In this document: in pieces, positions 1 through 5,197 of the stretch
How positions within the stretch are numbered: the stretch's first letter is position 1
Layout of the letters: the number at the start of each line of letters is the position of its first letter
Assembly (NCBI GenBank): GCA_016789165.1
Contig: JAEURL010000120.1
Location: forward strand, 1-5,197
Direction: 5' to 3'
From: Anaerolineales bacterium
GTDB taxonomy: Bacteria; Chloroflexota; Anaerolineae; Anaerolineales; UBA6663
DNA length: 5,197 nucleotides
Program-made: the position numbers and the translations under genes
Notes under the pieces: model-generated
Databases searched by the model: none
What the model was told of the DNA's origin: nothing
Seen by the model: the letters and a program-made list of their open reading frames with translations, nothing else

Positions 1-1458
1 GATTTGCCCGCCGGCCGGCCCGCGCGCCGCCACCAGGAACAGGTCGGTGCCGCTGAAGGTGAAGCGCGCGGTGGCGCCGGCCTGCTCGGCCGCGCGCTGG
101 GCGCCCAGCCCGGCCCGCGGGCCGGCCGTGGTCCGCCAGCCGGCCCAGTCCACGGCCCAGTGATCTTCCTGGAACCAGCCCGGATACATCACCCGCGCCT
201 GGGAGATGTAATCCCGGAGGGCGGCATAGACGGGCCGCAGGGTGAAGTCTGGGTCCGCCATGCGGAAGTAATACCAGGCCTGGTCCTTCTCCGCGTCGGA
301 GGCCCGTTTGAAGAACCAGAACATGTTCGCGCCCACCCACGGCCACTCGGCCTGGGCGCGCTGATAGGCCAGCGCCGCGTAGCGCGCCTGCTGCTCTTCG
401 GTGACGCGGCCGAAGATGGTGGGGACGTTTTCGGGCGCCGCGTTCCAGTTCATCTCGGCGATCCAGATGGCTTTGTGCGCGTCGCCGTTTTTCACCATCA
501 GGTCACGGATGAACAGGTTGCGGCCGTAGTTGAAGAGCAGGGGGCGCTGCCGGCGGTCGGTGGGGCCGCTGCCCAGGCCATAGCCCTGCACGGCGAGCAC
601 GTCGAAGCAGCGGCCGGCGCCGGCGTCGTACAGGCGCTGCAGGAAGACAAAGTCGTTCAGCTCGGCGGCGTTGTTCGTGCCCGGGTTGATCAGGCCGAGC
701 GGGTTGGTGGGGGCCAGCGGCGCCGAGACCACGACGATGGCCGGGTCCACTTGCTTGAGCCGGTCGTAAGCCGCGCACAGCAGGCGCGCATAGGCCTCCG
801 GATCGGCCGGCTGGTCGCCCCACTCCGGGTAGATATTGGGCTCGTTCCAGATCTGGAAGTAGCGCAGCCGGCCGCGGTAGTGCTCGGCCACCGCCGCCGC
901 GAAGTCGGCGTAATCCTGGACGTTGTCCGGCGGCGCGAAGGCGCCGCGCGCGTCGCCGTCGGCGCGGGACCAGGCCGGCGGCGAGGACAGCCGGGCCAAA
1001 ATCTCCAGGCCGTGCTGCTCGGCCAGGCCCACAATCTGGTCGTACTTGTCCCAGGCGGAGACGCAGCCGCCGGTCGCGGCGGAGTTGCGGCAATCCTCAA
1101 AATTGCCCTTGGCGCTGATCTCAAGGTCGGCCCAGGGGAACTCCTGGCGCAGCCAGTGGAAGCCGGCGGCCGCGATCAGCTCCACCTGGCGCGCGCGCTT
1201 GGCCGGCTCCACCTCCTGCTGCAGGAAGGTGTTGATGCCGAACGGGTTGACGCCGTTGTGCAGGATGGGCGTCTCCGGCCGCAGGTCCAGCGGCGGGCGC
1301 AGCGCGCCGACGGCGATGTTCCATAAGGCGCGGACCTGGGCGGCCGGCTCCTCCTCCCCGGTGACCGAGAAGGCCCAGGCGCCCAGCGCCTCCCGTTGGA
1401 CGACCGCTGCTGTGCCGAGGAGGACCAATGCCAGCCCGACAATAAGACGATAACGCAT
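1..1458 (-). CDS. Secreted clan GH-A glycoside hydrolase (cellulase/GH39-like), C-terminus cut by window edge
   Basis: The frame is open for 486 codons from the ATG at 1458 to the left edge with no stop, so the 3' end lies outside. The protein starts MRYR followed by a hydrophobic stretch (about residues 5-20), fitting a signal peptide or N-terminal anchor. Residues about 68-420 read as a TIM-barrel retaining hydrolase: FGINTF (73-78), RQEFPW (104-109), then IWNEPN at 203-208 with E206 as likely acid/base, and IAEMNW at 333-338 with E335 as likely nucleophile. The NEP-type acid/base motif is typical of clan GH-A (GH5, GH39, GH42 and relatives). Cysteines 123 and 132 could form a disulfide, which suits an exported enzyme. 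From about residue 462 a beta-rich segment (ARFTFSGTDLFLVAARGP) begins, resembling an accessory sugar-binding or jelly-roll domain, and is truncated. Exact family and substrate are unknown. It is divergent from the transporter operon. The catalytic assignment is strong; the family number is not. Confidence 0.9.
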   Translation of the reverse strand, partial: MRYRLIVGLALVLLGTAAVVQREALGAWAFSVTGEEEPAAQVRALWNIAVGALRPPLDLRPETPILHNGVNPFGINTFLQQEVEPAKRARQVELIAAAGFHWLRQEFPWADLEISAKGNFEDCRNSAATGGCVSAWDKYDQIVGLAEQHGLEILARLSSPPAWSRADGDARGAFAPPDNVQDYADFAAAVAEHYRGRLRYFQIWNEPNIYPEWGDQPADPEAYARLLCAAYDRLKQVDPAIVVVSAPLAPTNPLGLINPGTNNAAELNDFVFLQRLYDAGAGRCFDVLAVQGYGLGSGPTDRRQRPLLFNYGRNLFIRDLMVKNGDAHKAIWIAEMNWNAAPENVPTIFGRVTEEQQARYAALAYQRAQAEWPWVGANMFWFFKRASDAEKDQAWYYFRMADPDFTLRPVYAALRDYISQARVMYPGWFQEDHWAVDWAGWRTTAGPRAGLGAQRAAEQAGATARFTFSGTDLFLVAARGPAGGQI

Positions 1459-1464
1459 GCCGGG

Positions 1465-1470
1465 ATTATA
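1465..1470 (-). promoter_or_regulatory. Probable -10 box (TATAAT) of the leftward hydrolase gene, implying a leaderless mRNA
   Basis: A perfect TATAAT stands on the minus strand in very GC-rich DNA, six bases before the hydrolase ATG. With usual spacing, transcription would start at about 1458, the A of the ATG. A weak -35 candidate (TTGCCT, 1490-1495) lies 19 bases upstream. The nearest purine-rich Shine-Dalgarno-like run (GGAGGGG) ends 13 bases before the ATG, rather far for a ribosome site. The -10 match is seen directly; leaderless initiation is inferred. Confidence 0.5.
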
Positions 1471-1479
1471 GCCCCTCCC

Positions 1480-1507
1480 CCCTCCCAGAAGGCAACGCAG
1501 GGGAGGG
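1480..1507. repeat. Inverted repeat (7-bp arms, 14-base loop) in the divergent intergenic region
   Basis: CCCTCCC (1480-1486) is the reverse complement of GGGAGGG (1501-1507). An alternative register pairs CCCTCCCC (1473-1480) with GGGGAGGG (1500-1507). A second small hairpin, CGGCC-GAA-GGCCG, follows at 1508-1520. There is no T-tract, and both flanking genes point away, so a terminator is unlikely. It could be a copy of a dispersed intergenic repeat, or an operator for the divergent promoters. The pairing is visible; the function is unknown. Confidence 0.4.
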
Positions 1508-1612
1508 CGGCCGAAGGCCGGGCGGGTCAGGTGCGGGACCTCCACACACCCCCGCGGCGCCTGCACATTTTCTCCACATCTGGGCCGTACCCTGCCAGCA
1601 TTGGTTTCCTTT

Positions 1613-1618
1613 GAGGAG
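1613..1618 (+). promoter_or_regulatory. Ribosome binding site of the adaptor gene (decides the start)
   Basis: GAGGAG lies seven bases before the ATG at 1626, which is ideal Shine-Dalgarno spacing. It rules out the in-frame TTG at 1611, which overlaps the site itself and would add only five residues. I see no convincing -35/-10 pair for the rightward operon between 1521 and 1612. Confidence 0.85.
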
Positions 1619-1625
1619 TGTGGAT

Positions 1626-3212
1626 ATGTCTAAACCGAAGTCTGGTTCCAAGCGCTGGTGGTGGGTGGCCGGCGTCGTCGTCGTGGTGGGGGCCGCGGCC
1701 GCCTTCCTGGTGCTGCCCCGCCTGACCCCTCGGAACGCCGCCGCCCAGAGCGCCCAGACCGCCGCAGTCACTACCATCACGGCCATCACCCGGGTCGAGT
1801 CGTCCGGCACCGTGCAGCCGCTGCAGTCCGCCAACTTGAACTGGAAGACCACGGGCCAGGTGGCGGCGGTGGCGGTGAAGGTGGGCGACCACGTGGCGGC
1901 CGGCCAGGTGCTGATGACGCTGGACCCGCTGAGCGCGCCGGCCAACGTGATCAGCGCGCAGGCGGACCTGATCAACGCGCAGAAGACGCTGGACGACCTG
2001 CTGGCCCCCTCCCAGACCAGCTTGGCCAACGCCGAGAAGGCTGTGGCTGACGCCCAGGCCGCCCTGGACAAGGCCGAGCGCACGCTGCGCAATACGCAGT
2101 CCCCGGACGTGACCTACTATCAGGACCAGTACAAACGCGCGCAGCAGAACCTGACGGCCGCGCAGCAGAACGCCGCCATCACCGATTTCCAGACCAGCCT
2201 GCGCAATGCCCAGGACGCGCTGCAGACGGCCACCGACAACCTGAAGAAATACCAGGACCTGGAGGCGCAGTACCCGGGCTATGGGCAGCAGCACGGCAAC
2301 GTGCTGGAGAACGCCCAGAAGACCTATGACCGGGCCCGGCAGGATTACCAGACCGCGCAGTACAACCTCGAACAGGCGCAGGCCCGCAACGGCAACACCA
2401 TCACCGACGCGCAGGAAAACCTGGATAAAGCCCAGGCCAATCTGGCCGCCGCCCAGGCCGGCCCGGATGCGTTGGACCTGGCGCAGGCGCAGGCCGACGC
2501 GGCCGTGGCGCGCGCCAAGCTGGCCGACGCCCAGGACAAGCTGGACCAGCTCCAGCACGGCGCTGATCCGGACGACGTGGCTGTGGCGCGCGCCCGCGTG
2601 CAGTCCGCCCAGGCCACGGTGGATCAACTGACCCTCAAGGCGCCGTTCGCCGGCGAGGTGCTGGCCGTCAACTACCTGCCCGGCGACCTGGTCAGCCAGG
2701 CCCAGACGGCGGTGGTGCTGGCCGACCGCTCGCAGCTCCAGGTGGACGTGCAGGTGGACGAGACCGAAGTGGCGCGCATCCACCCGGCTGACGACGTGAC
2801 GCTGACCCTGGACGCCCTGCCGGCCGCCGAATTCGCCGGCCGGGTGGAGTACATCGATCCGGTCGGCCAGACCGTGGCCGGCCTGGTGAAGTACACGGTG
2901 CGGGTGGTCCTCCAGGCGGGGGCGGACCAGCCGCCCTTCCTGGGCGGGACCGCCAACGCCACCATCGTCACCGACGTGCAGAACGACGTGCTGGCCGTGC
3001 CGCTGGAGGCCGTGCAGAATGACGAGCAAGGCGAGTACGTCATGCGCCTTGAGGCCGACGGCACCCGCGCGCGGGTGGATATCCAGAGCGGTGTGATCGA
3101 CGGCGATCTGGTGGCGGTCAGCGGCGGCCTGCGGGCCGGCGACCGCGTGGAACTGGTCACGGCCGCGCCGACGTTCAGCGGGCCGGCCGGCATGTTCGGC
3201 GGCAACCGATGA
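1626..3212 (+). CDS. HlyD/MacA-type periplasmic adaptor (membrane fusion) subunit of an ABC exporter
   Basis: A 528-residue protein. Basic residues K3-R10 precede one hydrophobic anchor (about 11-30), so it is probably an uncleaved N-in, C-out membrane protein. The two halves of a lipoyl domain are at about 64-101 (GQVAAVAVKVGDHVAAGQVL) and 335-367 (LKAPFAGEVLAVNYLPGDLV), flanking a very Ala/Gln/Asp-rich coiled-coil hairpin at about 107-335. A beta-barrel (about 368-450) and a membrane-proximal domain (about 453-513) follow, ending in a short Gly-rich tail. MacA of E. coli is about 370 residues; the excess here is mostly in the hairpin. I saw no cysteine. In MacAB/YknXYZ systems this subunit binds the permease and stimulates the ATPase, and in diderms it docks on TolC. 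It is the first gene of the operon and is followed after 22 bases by the ATPase gene. The family is near certain; the cargo is unknown. Confidence 0.95.
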   Translation: MSKPKSGSKRWWWVAGVVVVVGAAAAFLVLPRLTPRNAAAQSAQTAAVTTITAITRVESSGTVQPLQSANLNWKTTGQVAAVAVKVGDHVAAGQVLMTLDPLSAPANVISAQADLINAQKTLDDLLAPSQTSLANAEKAVADAQAALDKAERTLRNTQSPDVTYYQDQYKRAQQNLTAAQQNAAITDFQTSLRNAQDALQTATDNLKKYQDLEAQYPGYGQQHGNVLENAQKTYDRARQDYQTAQYNLEQAQARNGNTITDAQENLDKAQANLAAAQAGPDALDLAQAQADAAVARAKLADAQDKLDQLQHGADPDDVAVARARVQSAQATVDQLTLKAPFAGEVLAVNYLPGDLVSQAQTAVVLADRSQLQVDVQVDETEVARIHPADDVTLTLDALPAAEFAGRVEYIDPVGQTVAGLVKYTVRVVLQAGADQPPFLGGTANATIVTDVQNDVLAVPLEAVQNDEQGEYVMRLEADGTRARVDIQSGVIDGDLVAVSGGLRAGDRVELVTAAPTFSGPAGMFGGNR

Positions 3213-3234
3213 GCGCGGCCAAGGCGGTGCGGCC

Positions 3235-3238
<4 letters not shown>
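3209..3238 (+). other. Nine-codon mini-ORF linking the adaptor stop and ATPase start through two ATGA overlaps
   Basis: The adaptor stop TGA (3210-3212) overlaps an ATG at 3209 as ATGA. That ATG opens a frame encoding MSAAKAVRP, whose TGA (3236-3238) overlaps the ATPase ATG (3235) as a second ATGA. The arrangement would let a terminating ribosome be handed on step by step. It may equally be chance, since ATGA overlaps are common, so I do not call it a gene. Confidence 0.25.
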
Positions 3239-3969
<731 letters not shown>

Positions 3970-3996
3970 GCAGGGGCTGACCGACCGTCGACTGTG

Positions 3997-4044
3997 GACG
4001 AAAGCCGGCTGGGCGCCGCCCGCGCCCGCCCCCGGCCTTTCGTC
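3997..4044 (+). promoter_or_regulatory. Long compound stem-loop between the ATPase and permease genes
   Basis: GACGAAAG (3997-4004) pairs with CTTTCGTC (4037-4044). With one bulged C (4036), CCGG (4005-4008) pairs with CCGG (4032-4035). Inside, GGGCGC (4011-4016) pairs with GCGCCC (4022-4027) around a five-base loop. That is 18 base pairs in three blocks. There is no U-tract after it, so a classical intrinsic terminator is unlikely. It ends two bases before the permease Shine-Dalgarno and could stabilise the upstream mRNA or tune the ATPase:permease ratio (inference). Confidence 0.6.
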
Positions 4045-4046
4045 GC

Positions 4047-4050
4047 GGAG
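4047..4050 (+). promoter_or_regulatory. Ribosome binding site of the permease gene
   Basis: GGAG lies seven bases before the ATG at 4058 and directly follows the stem-loop at 3997-4044. It supports this ATG, after which the protein opens with the usual MacB-like N-terminus. Confidence 0.75.
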
Positions 4051-4057
4051 CATAACG

Positions 4058-5197
4058 ATGAACCTGACCGAGAACTTCCGCATCGCCCTGCGGGCGCTGG
4101 CCGCCAACAAACTGCGCTCGATCCTGACCATGCTGGGCATCATCATCGGCGTGGCCTCCGTCGTGGCGCTGATGGCCATCGGCAACGGCGCCACCGCCGA
4201 CATCACGGCCCAGGTGCAGGGCATCGGCTCCAACCTGATCACCGTGATGCCGGGCCGGCTGCAAGTGGGGCCTAACCAGGGCGGCGCCCAGCCGGCCGCC
4301 CTGTACTACGCCGATTACGAGGTGCTGGCCAAGACCATCACCGGCGTCGCCGGCGTGGCGCCGGCCTACCAGTCCTCGGCGACCGTGACCTTCGGGACCA
4401 AATCCCAGACCACCACCGTCGTCGGCACGATCACCGAGTATGTGCGCCTGCGCAACTATAAGACCGCGCTGGGCCGCTTCCCGAGCGAGGCCGAGCAGCA
4501 GGCCGGCGCGCGCGTGGCCGTGCTCGGCTCGCAGGTGGCCCAGGACCTGTTCGGCGGGCTCTCGCCGCTCAACCGCTCGATCCGCATCAGCGGCGTGCCC
4601 TTCACCATCGTGGGCGTGCTGGAGGAGCAGGGCTCGGCCGGCTTCGGCAGCGCCGACGACTACGTGATGGTGCCGCTGGAGGCCGGCTACGATAAGCTCT
4701 ACGGCGCGGCCGCCTTGAACGGCGGCAAGCGCAAGGTCTCCAACATCATCCTGTCCGCCAGCAGCGAGGATGTGGTGGATACCGTGACGGCGCGGGTCGA
4801 GCGCGTCCTGCGCCAGCAGCACCGGCTCGGCCTGAACGCCGACGCCGACTTCAGCATCTTCAGCCAGACCCAGCTGCTGTCCACCCTCAGCCAGATCACG
4901 GGCATCCTGACCGCCTTTCTGGGCGCCATCGCCGGCATCTCGCTGCTGGTGGGCGGCATCGGTATTATGAATATCATGCTGGTCTCGGTCACCGAGCGCA
5001 CCAAGGAGATCGGCCTGCGCAAGGCGGTGGGCGCCAAGCGCGGCGCCATCCTGGCTCAGTTCCTGGTGGAGACCCTGGTGCTCAGCCTGCTGGGCGGGAC
5101 GCTGGGCATCGGCCTGGGCCTGGCCATCGCCGCGCTGGTGACGGCCACGGGCACAATCTCGGCCGTGGTGACGCCGTCGTCCGTGGCCATGGCGTTT
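4058..5197 (+). CDS. MacB/FtsX-family ABC transporter permease, 3' end cut by window edge
   Basis: 380 codons are visible and open to the right edge. Stand-alone members of this family are usually about 400 residues, so only a short C-terminal piece, probably the last transmembrane helix, is missing. The order is: cytoplasmic amphipathic start (NFRIALRALAANKLRS, 6-21), TM1 (about 21-42, LTMLGIIIGVASVVALMAIG), a large extracytoplasmic MacB_PCD-type domain (about 43-275), TM2 (about 280-309), the family's cytoplasmic coupling segment TERTKEIGLRKAVGAKR (312-328), and TM3 (about 333-363). The coupling segment contacts the ATPase. The family works by mechanotransmission: ATP binding moves the external domain rather than carrying substrate through the membrane. 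Downstream of its ATPase and the adaptor, it completes a three-protein MacAB/YknXYZ-like machine. The substrate (peptide, lipid, siderophore or drug) cannot be told from the sequence. Confidence 0.96.
   Translation, partial: MNLTENFRIALRALAANKLRSILTMLGIIIGVASVVALMAIGNGATADITAQVQGIGSNLITVMPGRLQVGPNQGGAQPAALYYADYEVLAKTITGVAGVAPAYQSSATVTFGTKSQTTTVVGTITEYVRLRNYKTALGRFPSEAEQQAGARVAVLGSQVAQDLFGGLSPLNRSIRISGVPFTIVGVLEEQGSAGFGSADDYVMVPLEAGYDKLYGAAALNGGKRKVSNIILSASSEDVVDTVTARVERVLRQQHRLGLNADADFSIFSQTQLLSTLSQITGILTAFLGAIAGISLLVGGIGIMNIMLVSVTERTKEIGLRKAVGAKRGAILAQFLVETLVLSLLGGTLGIGLGLAIAALVTATGTISAVVTPSSVAMAF

Noticed and set aside
4..1326. Long rightward open frame (440 codons) opposite the hydrolase
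   Set aside because: It is antisense to a frame with clear catalytic motifs; its translation is Gly/Arg/Val-rich with no recognisable domain, as expected for the complement of GC-rich coding DNA.
1570..1578. TTCTCCACA, one mismatch from a DnaA box
   Set aside because: It is a single imperfect site with no cluster, no AT-rich unwinding region and no replication genes nearby.
1541..1624. TCCACAC (1541-1547) complementary to GTGTGGA (1618-1624) beside the adaptor ribosome site
   Set aside because: It is only seven bases at a distance of 70; such matches arise easily by chance, and no stronger folding context supports a translational switch.
1611..1625. TTG at 1611 as start of the adaptor
   Set aside because: It overlaps the GAGGAG site that is correctly spaced for the ATG at 1626.
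3997..4044. Intrinsic terminator between ATPase and permease
   Set aside because: The stem is strong but is followed by GCGGAG and the next ribosome site rather than a T-run, and the three genes form one functional unit.

Overview
The window is very GC-rich DNA (roughly two thirds G+C by eye). It is densely coding, with short intergenic gaps and a Shine-Dalgarno site before two of its four genes. The encoded proteins look most like those of the Chloroflexota (Anaerolineae and relatives). The strongest hint is the secreted glycoside hydrolase, whose N-terminal wording (FGINTF...QEVEP...GF.WLRQEFPW) I associate with that phylum. This assignment is inference from family resemblance, since no rRNA or phylogenetic marker is present.

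Layout: a leftward gene fills 1-1458 and runs off the left edge. It encodes an exported clan GH-A glycoside hydrolase (486 codons visible, C-terminus missing). A 167-base divergent intergenic region (1459-1625) follows. It holds a perfect TATAAT placed so that the leftward transcript would start at or near the A of the start codon, a C-rich/G-rich inverted repeat, and a strong ribosome binding site for the rightward operon. The rightward operon has three genes: a membrane-anchored HlyD/MacA-type adaptor with an unusually long coiled-coil hairpin (1626-3212), a MacB/LolD-type ABC ATPase (3235-3969), and a MacB/FtsX-type permease (4058-5197, cut by the right edge). The adaptor and ATPase are 22 bases apart. 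The ATPase and permease are 88 bases apart, and that gap contains a long compound stem-loop ending two bases before the permease ribosome binding site.

How the genes work together: the ATPase powers the permease by mechanotransmission, and the adaptor caps or extends the permease outside the membrane. This is the MacAB/YknXYZ arrangement, used in other bacteria to export peptides, toxins, lipids or drugs or to resist them. The substrate cannot be read from the sequence. The hydrolase is transcribed away from the transporter, and a functional link between the two is not shown.

The window is largely ordinary. The points most worth checking are the segmented, symmetric adaptor hairpin, the stem-loop in front of the permease, and the probable leaderless start of the hydrolase. 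I see no mobile element, CRISPR array, tRNA or rRNA.
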